Below, piece after piece: positions 17,084-24,849 of a stretch of DNA of 64,000 nt. The notes under the pieces were generated by a model. The model did no database searches. It saw nothing but the letters and a program-made list of their open reading frames with translations, and was not told where the DNA came from. The position numbers and the translations under genes were made by a program. The stretch is taken from NCBI GenBank assembly GCA_029260655.1, contig JAJDCU010000072.1, positions 1-64,000 on the forward strand, read 5' to 3'. The DNA is from Phycisphaeraceae bacterium (GTDB taxonomy: Bacteria; Planctomycetota; Phycisphaerae; Phycisphaerales; Phycisphaeraceae). Every line of letters begins with the position of its first letter. Position 1 is the first letter of the stretch.

Positions 17084-18108
17084 TGCGGACCCCGATCGAA
17101 CCCAAACCACGGAGCCGGCCACGGATGGCCCCTGCCCATCAGGATCAACACGACACCGCGACCCAGGCCCCCGGGCCTGACCAGGGCGTTGCGCCTGTGC
17201 CCAGCGGTGGGGTCGAGGACCTGGCCGAGATCATCCAGGCCTACAACCAGGTCACCGACAAGCTCCAGCACAGCCACGAGGCGCTTCAGGGCGAGGTCTT
17301 GAGGTTGCGTAAAGAGCTGGCGTCGGCCGATGCGCAGTTGCAAAGGTCCAAACGTCTGTCTGCGCTGGGTGAGATGGCTGCGGGGATCGCACACGAGGTC
17401 CGCAACCCCCTTGCCGCGATCCAGCTCTACGCCTCGATGATCGCCCAGGACCTTCAGGACGCTGTCGGCGACTTTGCCGAGCCCCTCGGGCATGCGCGGA
17501 AGATATCCGACGCCGTGCGCGGGCTCGATGGGATCGTCGGGGATGTCCTGAGCTTCGCCCGTGAGATTAAGCCCAACCCGGTTCTTTTGCCGGTCGAGCA
17601 GGTCTTTGACCGCGCGGTCCACGCGCACCGGCCGGCGATCGAGTCGTCAGGCGTCACGGTGATCCAAAACGACGATGACTTAGATGGGTTAACGGTCTAC
17701 GCCGATCCGGACCTGATCCACCAGGCGCTGCTGAACCTGATCCGTAACGCCGTCGACGCGATGCAGGACATTCACGGGCCGCGCGAGTTGGCCCTGGGTT
17801 TCCGCTTGGATGAGGCGGGGGTGACCCTGAGCGTGACCGACACCGGCCCGGGGATCGACGCCCAGACGATCGACCGGTTGTTCAACCCGTTTTTTACCAC
17901 CCGGGCGACCGGCACGGGATTAGGTCTGGCGATCGTCCACCGGATCGTCGACGCCCACGGCGGGGCGGTGTGCGCTGGCGGTAATCCCACTGCACAAACC
18001 GGGGCGTCCTTCGGGTTGACGCTGCCCGTCCCAGAGGTCCAACAGGTCCCGGCGTCCAAGACCCCGGTGCAAACCGACCGCAGACTACCTGTTGGAGCAT
18101 GTGCATGA
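17080..18108 (+). CDS. Cytoplasmic sensor histidine kinase of flagellar regulator pair
   Basis: This 342-residue protein has no membrane segment. After a Pro-rich start, a coiled coil (about 46-92) leads into the dimerisation domain with the phospho-acceptor His105 in GIAHEVRNPLAAIQ. The ATPase domain shows NLIRNAVDAMQD (N box), DTGPGID (G1), FFTTRATGTGLGLAIV (F and G2 boxes). Layout and neighbours match FlrB/FlgS-type kinases that phosphorylate a sigma-54 activator to start class II/III flagellar genes. It overlaps flgN upstream and the response regulator downstream. With no periplasmic sensor, the input is probably an internal assembly signal (inference from the family). Confidence 0.9.
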   Translation: MMRTPIEPKPRSRPRMAPAHQDQHDTATQAPGPDQGVAPVPSGGVEDLAEIIQAYNQVTDKLQHSHEALQGEVLRLRKELASADAQLQRSKRLSALGEMAAGIAHEVRNPLAAIQLYASMIAQDLQDAVGDFAEPLGHARKISDAVRGLDGIVGDVLSFAREIKPNPVLLPVEQVFDRAVHAHRPAIESSGVTVIQNDDDLDGLTVYADPDLIHQALLNLIRNAVDAMQDIHGPRELALGFRLDEAGVTLSVTDTGPGIDAQTIDRLFNPFFTTRATGTGLGLAIVHRIVDAHGGAVCAGGNPTAQTGASFGLTLPVPEVQQVPASKTPVQTDRRLPVGACA

Positions 18109-19577
18109 GCAGCAAGGTCCTGATCGTTGACGACAAGCAGATGATGCGCGATAGCGTCGGCTCGACGCTGCAACGCGCCGGGTTTTCCGTGATCGCCGCG
18201 TCGGATGGCAACGCCGCATTAAACATGGTCGCCAAGCACCGGCCCGCCGCCGTCATCACCGATCTGAAGATGCCGGCGATGGACGGGTTGGAACTGCTCA
18301 AACGCCTCCACCAGGCCGACGACCAGCTCCCGGTCGTCCTGATGACCGCCTACGGCAGCGTGAACGACGCCGTCTCCGCCATGAAGCAGGGGGCGTTCGA
18401 TTTTATCCAGAAGCCCTTCGAGGGTGACCAGCTTGTCATGGTTGTCAGGCGGGCGACCGAGCACAGCCGGCTGCTCCGGGAAAACGCCGCGCTACGCACC
18501 GTCACCGCGCCCCAGGGCGACACCCCAGTGCTGGTCGGCAAGAGCCCGGCGATGCGCCAACTCGCCCAGCAGATACACCAGATCGCCAACTCCAACGGCA
18601 CCGTCTTGATCTGCGGCGGGTCCGGCACCGGTAAGGAAGTCGTCTCACGCACCATCCACGCACACAGCCCACGACGCGATAACATCATGCTCGCGGTCAA
18701 CTGCGCCGCGCTGTCAAGCGGCCTCTTGGAAAGCGAGTTGTTCGGACACGAGAAGGGGGCCTTCACAGGCGCCGATCAGATGCGCAAGGGCCGGTTCGAG
18801 CTGGCCGACGGCGGCACCCTTCTGCTCGACGAGATCAGCGAGATCAGCTCAAGCCTCCAGGCCAAGCTCTTACGCGTATTACAGGAACAGAGCTTCGAGC
18901 GGGTCGGATCGAGTATGACGATGAAGGTCGATGTCCGTGTGATCGCCACGACCAACCGTGACCTGGCCGCTGCGGTTGCGTCCGGGGATTTTCGGCAGGA
19001 TCTGTTCTACCGTCTGAATGTCCTGCCGATCGTTCTGCCGCCTCTGAGTCAGCGTACCGACGACGTGCCCCTCCTCGCCGAGCATTTCCTCTTGCAACTG
19101 GCGATGCGGGAAGGGCGCAACCCCAAGCGTTTTGACGAGGAGTCGATTGGGTTGATGCGGTCGTACACCTGGCCGGGTAACGTCCGTGAGTTGCAGAACA
19201 TCTGCGAACGTGCCAGCGTCCTGTGCCGAGCGCCGGTGATCAAGGCCGGGCTCATCCAGCCCTGGCTGACCGCCTGCGAGCCGAAGGTCGTGGTCCAACC
19301 CGTCGGCCAACCCGTCGACAGAGCCGTCGTCGGCGCCGAGCCTCATGCTGTCGCGGGGGCCGCGGCTGTCATCGACGGCCTGCCCCGCTCCGCCCCGACA
19401 CCGCCTGGCAGCATCCGAAAACTCGAGGAGATCGAGCGCGAGCAGATCATCCGGGCCCTGGGTTACTTCTCCGGCAACCGTCAGCGGACCGCCGGGGCGC
19501 TTGGGATCGGCGTGAGGACGCTTGGCCTGAAGCTCAAGAAATGGAAGGAGATGAACCTCGTTGCTCAGACGATCTGA
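18105..19577 (+). CDS. Sigma-54-dependent response regulator (FlrC/NtrC type)
   Basis: This 490-residue protein has three domains. A receiver (1-120) carries Asp9/Asp10 and the phospho-acceptor Asp53 in ITDLKMPAMDG. An AAA+ domain (about 145-380) has Walker A GGSGTGKE, the sigma-54 contact loop GAFTGA and Walker B GGTLLLDEI. A Fis-type DNA-binding domain ends the protein (NRQRTAGALGIGVRTLGLKLKKW). I chose ATG 18105, which overlaps the kinase stop as ATGA with GGAG seven bases upstream; an ATG six bases earlier is also possible. The three GCGCAACA repeats right after its stop, followed by a -24/-12 promoter, are its likely target. It should activate the flgB operon. Confidence 0.95.
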   Translation: MSSKVLIVDDKQMMRDSVGSTLQRAGFSVIAASDGNAALNMVAKHRPAAVITDLKMPAMDGLELLKRLHQADDQLPVVLMTAYGSVNDAVSAMKQGAFDFIQKPFEGDQLVMVVRRATEHSRLLRENAALRTVTAPQGDTPVLVGKSPAMRQLAQQIHQIANSNGTVLICGGSGTGKEVVSRTIHAHSPRRDNIMLAVNCAALSSGLLESELFGHEKGAFTGADQMRKGRFELADGGTLLLDEISEISSSLQAKLLRVLQEQSFERVGSSMTMKVDVRVIATTNRDLAAAVASGDFRQDLFYRLNVLPIVLPPLSQRTDDVPLLAEHFLLQLAMREGRNPKRFDEESIGLMRSYTWPGNVRELQNICERASVLCRAPVIKAGLIQPWLTACEPKVVVQPVGQPVDRAVVGAEPHAVAGAAAVIDGLPRSAPTPPGSIRKLEEIEREQIIRALGYFSGNRQRTAGALGIGVRTLGLKLKKWKEMNLVAQTI

Positions 19578-19586
19578 AATAGCCCG

Positions 19587-19644
19587 GCGCAACATCAACG
19601 CAGCCCCGCGCAACAACTGCACGCAGTCGGCGCAACAATTGCGC
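19587..19644 (+). promoter_or_regulatory. Phased enhancer sites for the sigma-54 activator
   Basis: The octamer GCGCAACA occurs three times, at 19587, 19608 and 19630. The spacings of 21 and 22 bp put all three on one face of the helix. The third is the left part of a perfect palindrome, GCGCAA-CAA-TTGCGC (19630-19644). The array ends about 64 bp before the -24 element, the normal placement for NtrC-type upstream activating sequences. Confidence 0.7.
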
Positions 19645-19707
19645 GGCATGGTCCGTGATTCGGCCGACCCATCCGCCATCCGTCATCGCCAATCGCCCAT
19701 TGGCGTC

Positions 19708-19722
19708 TGGCACGAGGATTGC
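19708..19722 (+). promoter_or_regulatory. Sigma-54 (-24/-12) promoter of the flgB operon
   Basis: TGGCACGAGGATTGC matches the TGGCAC-N5-TTGC consensus exactly, with GG at 19709-19710 and GC at 19721-19722 (N10 between). Transcription would start near 19733, leaving a leader of about 45 bases and a GGGAGG ribosome site before the flgB ATG. Confidence 0.85.
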
Positions 19723-19778
19723 CGATCCGTTCCGGCAGCGCCCGCCGTACGGGCCGGTGTTGCGTGGGAGGCTAAGCG

Positions 19779-20216
19779 ATGATCAGTAAGCTTTTTGATA
19801 GCGGGGCGATACAGTCCGTCGAGCGACTGGTCCAGTTCACCGGTGCCCGGCACAAGGTCCTGACCAACAACATCGCCAACTTCGAGACGCCGTTCTACCG
19901 GGCCCGGGAGCTGGATACCGACGCCTTCCAGGCGGGGCTCCGTGACGCGATCGACCGCCGACGCCGATCCGGCGCAAGCCCCACCGACGGGCCCCTGAAG
20001 ATGCGCGATACCCGTCAGCTTCGTTTCCATCAAGACCGGGTCGATGTCCAGCCCGGGTTCGATTCCGCCGGCATCATGTTCCACGACCGGACCAACGCCG
20101 ACGTCGAGCGCACCATGCAGCATCTGGCGGAAAACACCATGGCCCACAACGCGGGCCTGGAGATACTCAAGAACGAGTTCGATTTACTGAAGATGGCGAT
20201 CCGCGGAAGGGTATAG
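19779..20216 (+). CDS. flgB: Flagellar basal-body proximal rod protein FlgB
   Basis: FlgB is a 145-residue component of the proximal rod, exported through the flagellar type III apparatus. The N-terminal rod signature (about 25-45) reads ARHKVLTNNIANFETPFYRAR, containing the N-NIAN-x-TP core of all axial proteins. The C-terminal half ends with MAHNAGLEILKNEFDLLKMAIRGR, the second helix of the coiled-coil pair. Length is normal. It is the first gene after the sigma-54 promoter. A 104-base gap with a heptad-repeat hairpin separates it from flgC. Confidence 0.96.
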   Translation: MISKLFDSGAIQSVERLVQFTGARHKVLTNNIANFETPFYRARELDTDAFQAGLRDAIDRRRRSGASPTDGPLKMRDTRQLRFHQDRVDVQPGFDSAGIMFHDRTNADVERTMQHLAENTMAHNAGLEILKNEFDLLKMAIRGRV

Positions 20217-20220
20217 GCGG

Positions 20221-20311
20221 GCCATTAGCTATTAGCCGTTAGCTATTAGCTACCGAAGAACGGATCAGCAGGAACACACAGTGCTAACGGCTAAAGGCTA
20301 ACAGCTAAAGG
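20221..20311. repeat. Inverted heptad-repeat hairpin between flgB and flgC
   Basis: Four heptads of type GCYRTTA (20221-20248) are followed, after 35 bases, by four heptads of opposite orientation, type CTAAMRG (20284-20311). The arms pair over about 30 bp with only a few mismatches, so the transcript can form a long stem with a loop of about 30 bases directly before flgC. No ribosome site is visible between the hairpin and the flgC ATG. Confidence 0.85.
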
Positions 20312-20320
20312 CTCATAACA

Positions 20321-20725
20321 ATGTTTGGATCACTTGACGTATCGGCATCGGCACTGGTCGCGCAGCGGACGCGGCTGGAGACGATCTCCGCGAACATCGC
20401 GGGGGCACAGGCCATCGAAGACGCCGACGGCAACTACGCGCCGTTCCAAAGGCGGATCGCGGTCTTTGCCCAGGGCGACCCCAGCACCGGCAAGGGTGAT
20501 GGGGTTCACGTCAAGGAGATCCTCCAGCAGCCGGTGTTCCGCGAGGTCTATGAGCCGGGCCACAAGTTCGCCGACCCGGCCACCGGGATGGTCAAGTACC
20601 CGGACATCAGCCCGGAGGTCGAGCTGATCAACGCCATGTCCGCCAGCCGGGCGTACGAAGCGAACATCACCGCCTCGGAGGCGACCAAGTCGATGATGCA
20701 GGCCAGCCTGCGTCTGTTGGCATGA
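20321..20725 (+). CDS. flgC: Flagellar basal-body rod protein FlgC
   Basis: This 134-residue proximal rod protein has LETISANIAGAQAIEDADGNYAPFQRR near the N-terminus, a diverged version of the N-NIAN motif. It also shows PDISPEVELINAMSASRAYEANITASEATKSMM, the highly conserved FlgC C-terminal helix, ending LRLLA. The start ATG lacks a Shine-Dalgarno sequence and lies ten bases after the heptad repeats. It lies between flgB and fliE in the standard order. Confidence 0.96.
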   Translation: MFGSLDVSASALVAQRTRLETISANIAGAQAIEDADGNYAPFQRRIAVFAQGDPSTGKGDGVHVKEILQQPVFREVYEPGHKFADPATGMVKYPDISPEVELINAMSASRAYEANITASEATKSMMQASLRLLA

Positions 20726-20782
20726 CGATTGAAACAGGATGAGCCCCGGCAGCGACCCGGGCCTTAGGATGGACCACGCGAT

Positions 20783-21097
20783 ATGGCCGACCCCCTTGGA
20801 TTGATCAATGGCCCGCAAGGGGCCTCACCGATACGACCGGGCGTGTCAGGCGCCCCGGGATCACCGGCCGCGCCCGGCGCGAGCTTCAAGGACGCGCTGA
20901 TGAAGCAGCTGGACCAGGTCAACCGGCTTCAGCAGGACGCCGAGATTGCCATCGAAGACGTCGTTTCCGGCAAGCGCGACGACATGGACCAGGTCCTGAT
21001 CGCCAAGCAGAAGGCCGACATCGCCTTCCAGATGTTGTTGCAGGTCCGCAACCAGATGATGGATGCTTACGAGGAGATCAAGCAGATACGGGTGTAG
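20783..21097 (+). CDS. fliE: Flagellar hook-basal body adapter FliE
   Basis: FliE joins the MS ring to the proximal rod. This 104-residue protein has a Pro/Gly-rich N-terminus, then the conserved helices SFKDALMKQLDQVNRLQQDAE and KQKADIAFQMLLQVRNQMMDAYEEI, which are diagnostic of FliE. AGGATGG lies upstream of the ATG. A second heptad-repeat hairpin separates it from fliF. Confidence 0.95.
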   Translation: MADPLGLINGPQGASPIRPGVSGAPGSPAAPGASFKDALMKQLDQVNRLQQDAEIAIEDVVSGKRDDMDQVLIAKQKADIAFQMLLQVRNQMMDAYEEIKQIRV

Positions 21098-21110
21098 GAG
21101 GAAGCCGTCC

Positions 21111-21203
21111 GCTTTTAGCCATTAGCTATTAGCTTCGGAGAAAAGAAAAAGGCGCAGGAGCGCACGGGCTTAAAGCCAAAGCTAAAGGCTGATGGCTAAA
21201 AGC
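21111..21203. repeat. Inverted heptad-repeat hairpin between fliE and fliF
   Basis: A left arm at 21111-21133 (starting GCTTTTAGCCATTAGC) and a right arm at 21181-21203 (ending GATGGCTAAAAGC) are reverse complements at about 19 of 23 positions. The loop of 47 bases is purine-rich. The arms use the same TTAGC heptad family as the flgB-flgC hairpin. GGAGG for fliF follows just downstream. Confidence 0.82.
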
Positions 21204-21226
21204 TCACCCCGGCATGGAGGCCGACG

Positions 21227-22843
21227 ATGCAGTTTGTGAAAAGGTACTGGATACAGATCCAGGCGCAGCTTGACGGGTTGTCGCTGAGCAGCAAGTGGCT
21301 GATCGCTTCGCTGCTGGTGATCCTGCTCATGGCGGCGTCGCTGCTGATGCTGTATGCCGGCAGCGAAGAGTTGGTGCCGGTGGGGTTGGCCGGGGGTAAT
21401 GCGCCCGAAGCGATCTCTCGCTTGCAGAGCGCCGGGATCGAGGCCCAGGCCCAGGGCGGCGAGATCCGCGTCCCCCCCGCGCAGCGGCAGCAGGCCTTTC
21501 AACTACTCGTGCAGGGCGACCTGCTGGGTGAAAACCCGGCTAACGCATTCGACCGGATGTTTGCCGGGCAGTCGGCCTGGGAAACCGACAAGCGCGGCGA
21601 GCAGCGCTACAACAACGCCCGTGGCCGGTTCCTCAGCGGCGCGATCGCCAACATCACCGGGATCAAGTCCGCCGACGTCCTGATCGACCCGGGGCAGGAC
21701 GGGATCGGCAAACGGCACATCCGCGCCAGTGCCATGGTCAACATCATTTCCACCTCGGGCCCGGTCAACGCCGAGATGGCCGACGCCGTCGCCGCCCTGG
21801 TCAGCGGCGCGGTCGCCAAGGTCGAGCCGACCGACGTCAAGATCGTCGACGCCCGGACGGGCAGGCGGATTGAGGTCAGTGACCCCTCGAACATGCTTCC
21901 GTCCGATGCGCTGGAGGTCAAACGCAACATCGAGGAGCGCAAGCGCAAAGAGATCGAGAACATCCTCGACTACATCCCCGGCGTCCGGGTCGGGGTCAAC
22001 GTCCTGATGGATACGATCGCCAGCCGGCACGAGAGCCGTACCGACTACGACAAGAGCCAGCCGTTGCAGAACGAGTCGACCGAGGAGACCAGCAGCCGCA
22101 ACACGGCCAACGCCGGTGAGCCCGGTCCAAGGTCCAACACCGGGCTGTCGATCAACGGCAGCGGGCAGGCGGGCCGGGAAGAAACGACCAACCGCACAGA
22201 GACGTCCTTCTACGAGCACAAGCCGGTCATTCTCCAGCAGGAGACGACCCACACCGGCCACCAGGTCAAGCAGATCAACGTTGCGGTCAACGTCCCGCGC
22301 AGCTTCTTCGTCGGGCTGTTTAAGCAGCAGAACCCCGACACCCAGGACGAGCCCGGCGACGCGGCGCTGGCGCCGATCATCACGCAGCAATTAGGCAACA
22401 TCGAACAGAAGGTCAAGGTGCTCACCCTGGCCGACGTGCAGGGCGAGGTCAAAGCCGACTGGGTCCCGGACGCGCCGATACTAGCCGGCGGCGGCGGCGG
22501 CTCGGCGATCGGGATGATGGTCGATAGCGGCTGGGCGGGCCCGGTCGGGGGAACGTTGTTGGCGCTGGCGAGCCTGGGTCTGATGCTGGGGATGGTCCGC
22601 AAGGCGACCCGCCCCGAGTCTCTGCCAAGCATCGAAGAGTTGGCGGGCGTCCCGCCGTCACTGCCGTCGGATGAGGAATTGATCGGCGAGGCCGAGGAGT
22701 CCGAAACGACCATGCAGGGTGTTGAATTGAACGAGGAAGACCTGCGCAGCCGCCGGATCGCTGAGCAGATCAGCGACCTGGTCAAGGCCGATCCTTCCGA
22801 GGCCAGCCGCTTGCTGGGCAAGTGGGTAACCACGAACGAATAA
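21227..22843 (+). CDS. fliF: Flagellar MS-ring protein FliF
   Basis: This 538-residue inner-membrane ring protein is the base on which the motor is built. TM1 is at about 23-44 (LIASLLVILLMAASLLMLYAG), followed by two ring-building domains (about 50-220). A long, poorly conserved Ser/Thr/Asn-rich periplasmic stretch lies at about 275-330. TM2 is at about 430-450. A cytoplasmic tail ends in SEASRLLGKWVTTNE, the part that binds FliG. GGAGG precedes the ATG. The family is clear from the RRxGE-like domain, position and topology. Confidence 0.94.
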   Translation: MQFVKRYWIQIQAQLDGLSLSSKWLIASLLVILLMAASLLMLYAGSEELVPVGLAGGNAPEAISRLQSAGIEAQAQGGEIRVPPAQRQQAFQLLVQGDLLGENPANAFDRMFAGQSAWETDKRGEQRYNNARGRFLSGAIANITGIKSADVLIDPGQDGIGKRHIRASAMVNIISTSGPVNAEMADAVAALVSGAVAKVEPTDVKIVDARTGRRIEVSDPSNMLPSDALEVKRNIEERKRKEIENILDYIPGVRVGVNVLMDTIASRHESRTDYDKSQPLQNESTEETSSRNTANAGEPGPRSNTGLSINGSGQAGREETTNRTETSFYEHKPVILQQETTHTGHQVKQINVAVNVPRSFFVGLFKQQNPDTQDEPGDAALAPIITQQLGNIEQKVKVLTLADVQGEVKADWVPDAPILAGGGGGSAIGMMVDSGWAGPVGGTLLALASLGLMLGMVRKATRPESLPSIEELAGVPPSLPSDEELIGEAEESETTMQGVELNEEDLRSRRIAEQISDLVKADPSEASRLLGKWVTTNE

Positions 22844-22861
22844 CAGCCGGGTTGATGAACC

Positions 22862-23902
22862 ATGCCGCAGACCCAAGAGGAACAACAATCCGAATCGATC
22901 GAGCAGATGCCCGGCGTCAAGAAGGCGGCGGTGCTGCTGCTTGCGCTGGACCAGGAAGCCGCGTCGCTGGTGCTCAGCAAGCTCAACCCCAAGTCGGTCG
23001 AGGAAGTGACCCGGGAGTTGGCGAGCATCAACGCGGTGCCCGAGAAGACCCGCGACACGATCCTGCGTGAATTCTACGAGTTGGCGGTCGCGCAGAACTG
23101 GGCCCGCGAGGGGGGCTTGGATTACGCCCGCACGTTGCTGATGAAGAGCCTGGACCCCAAGGACGCGGAGCGCATCCTTTCACAGATCAGCCAGCAGGTC
23201 CGACGCACGCCTTTCGCCTTTCTCCAGAAGGCCGAATCACAGAACCTCTTGACCTTCATCCAGGACGAGCACCCCCAGACGATCGCGCTGATCGTCAGCC
23301 ACCTGGCGCACCACAAGGCATCGGAGATCCTCGGCGGCTTGCCGGGGCCCAAGCAGATCGAGGTGGTCAAGCGTGTGGCCAACATGGAGCAGACCAACCC
23401 CGAGGTCATCTCCGAGGTTGAGCGCGGTTTGGAGGCGCGTCTGGCGAACCTGCTGAGCACGAGCTTCGAGAAGATCGGCGGGGTCGAGACCGTCGCCGAG
23501 ATGCTCAACCTCGTCGACCGGACCACGGAGAAGGGGATCATGGAGGGCCTGGAGGCCGAGGACCCCGACCTGGTCGAGGAGATCCGCCGGCTGATGTTCG
23601 TGTTCGAGGACATCAACCTCGTGGACGACAAGGGCATCCAGTCCGTGCTCAAGGAGGTCGAGAACGACGAGTTGGCTATCGCACTCAAGACCGCCAGCGA
23701 CGAGCTGAAGGACAAGATCTTCAAGAACATGTCCGAGCGTGCCGCGACGATGATCGGCGAAGACATGGAATACATGGGCCCGGTTCGGATGAGCGACGTG
23801 GAAGCGGCGCAGCAGCGGATCGTGGACATCGTGCGTCGTTTGGAGGACGCCGGGGAGATCATCATCTCCGGCCGAGGCGGAGCTGGCGAGATGGTGGTCT
23901 AG
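22862..23902 (+). CDS. fliG: Flagellar motor switch protein FliG
   Basis: FliG is the rotor protein that receives torque from MotA. The 346-residue sequence has KKAAVLLLALDQEAASLVLSKLNPKSVEEVTREL (N domain, MS-ring contact). The EHPQTIALIVSHLAHHKASEIL segment of the middle domain with its FliM-binding region follows. The C-terminal torque helix has FVFEDINLVDDKGIQSVLKEV with the expected alternating charges. It begins 18 bases after fliF. A gap of 49 bases containing unpaired heptads follows. Confidence 0.97.
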   Translation: MPQTQEEQQSESIEQMPGVKKAAVLLLALDQEAASLVLSKLNPKSVEEVTRELASINAVPEKTRDTILREFYELAVAQNWAREGGLDYARTLLMKSLDPKDAERILSQISQQVRRTPFAFLQKAESQNLLTFIQDEHPQTIALIVSHLAHHKASEILGGLPGPKQIEVVKRVANMEQTNPEVISEVERGLEARLANLLSTSFEKIGGVETVAEMLNLVDRTTEKGIMEGLEAEDPDLVEEIRRLMFVFEDINLVDDKGIQSVLKEVENDELAIALKTASDELKDKIFKNMSERAATMIGEDMEYMGPVRMSDVEAAQQRIVDIVRRLEDAGEIIISGRGGAGEMVV

Positions 23903-23914
23903 GGCGCAGGTTTG

Positions 23915-23949
23915 CTAACAGCTAACGGCTAACGGCAAAGGGCTAAATG
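23915..23949 (+). repeat. Five heptads before fliH
   Basis: Five 7-base units fill the fliG-fliH gap: CTAACAG, CTAACGG, CTAACGG, CAAAGGG, CTAAATG. They end two bases before the fliH ATG. They have the orientation of the right arms of the flgB-flgC and fliE-fliF hairpins, but there is no left arm here. Confidence 0.8.
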
Positions 23950-23951
23950 AA

Positions 23952-24797
23952 ATGTCGGTTCTCAAAGCAGACAACACAGTGGGCTTCTCCAAGGACGCGG
24001 TGGTGCTGGACCTGGGCGATCTAGGCCGGCAGGCGGCGCGTCTGCGGATGGTGGCCGAGGATAAGGCGGCGTCGATCGTGACCGAGGCCGAGCGCAAGGC
24101 CAAGCAGTTGGTTGCCGGCGCCGAGGCGATCGGTTTCGAGCAAGGCAAAGAGGCCGGTTACGCCCAGGGCATGATCGAAGGCCAGGAGCAGGGCCGGCTC
24201 GAAGCGCTTCGAGAGGCCGGGGAGAAGCTGGATCAGGTCCAGGCGGCCTGGTCGGATGTCGCCGAGCAGTGGGACGGGCAGAGCAAGCAGATGGCGATCG
24301 AAGCCAGGCAGGTCGTCGCCGAGTTTGCGCTGAAGATGGGCGAACGTCTGGTCCACCGTGTGATCGAAGTCGACCCGTCGGTGGTGGTGGACCAGGTTGC
24401 CGGGGCGCTGTCGCTGGTGCTTCGTCCGCTGGACGTGTCGGTACGTATCAACCCCGACGAGCGGCCCATCCTTGACCAGGCTTTGCCTCAACTCATGACC
24501 GAGTTCGACCATCTCGAACACATCCACCTCGTGGAGGACGCCCAGGTCAGCCCCGGCGGATGCGTGGTGTCGTACGGCCAGGGCCAGATCGACGCCACGA
24601 TCGAGACGCAGATACGCCGGGTCGTCGATCTGATCCTTCCCCTGGACTGCCAGACCCAACCAGACGCCCAGGCGCTGGGCGAACAGGCGGCGGATCCCCT
24701 GCCAGCCGATCGGGTCGGGGGGGACTTGGATATGCGGACGGACCCAGCTAGTTCCACCGGCATCGAGGGCGAGCCCGACCCAGGCCCGGAGGTTTGA
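23952..24797 (+). CDS. fliH: Flagellar export ATPase regulator FliH
   Basis: FliH holds the FliI ATPase at the export gate. This 281-residue protein has the typical layout. A disordered N-terminus is followed by a long Ala/Glu/Gln-rich helix with GFEQGKEAGYAQGMIEGQEQGRLEAL, the GxxxG-rich repeat diagnostic of FliH. A C-terminal FliI-binding domain includes VHLVEDAQVSPGGCVVSYGQGQIDATIETQ. The last 60 residues are acidic and Pro-rich, longer than usual. It lies between fliG and fliI. Confidence 0.93.
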   Translation: MSVLKADNTVGFSKDAVVLDLGDLGRQAARLRMVAEDKAASIVTEAERKAKQLVAGAEAIGFEQGKEAGYAQGMIEGQEQGRLEALREAGEKLDQVQAAWSDVAEQWDGQSKQMAIEARQVVAEFALKMGERLVHRVIEVDPSVVVDQVAGALSLVLRPLDVSVRINPDERPILDQALPQLMTEFDHLEHIHLVEDAQVSPGGCVVSYGQGQIDATIETQIRRVVDLILPLDCQTQPDAQALGEQAADPLPADRVGGDLDMRTDPASSTGIEGEPDPGPEV

Positions 24798-24849
24798 TCC
24801 GGTCCCGGGCATGGGCGCGTGGCACGCGGTTCGCTGGTGGAGTTAGCCG

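Noticed and set aside
24820-24834. Second sigma-54-like promoter before fliI (GG-N10-GC)
   Set aside because: The -12 part is TCGC instead of TTGC, and transcription would start only a few bases before the fliI ATG and past its ribosome site. Likely chance in GC-rich DNA.
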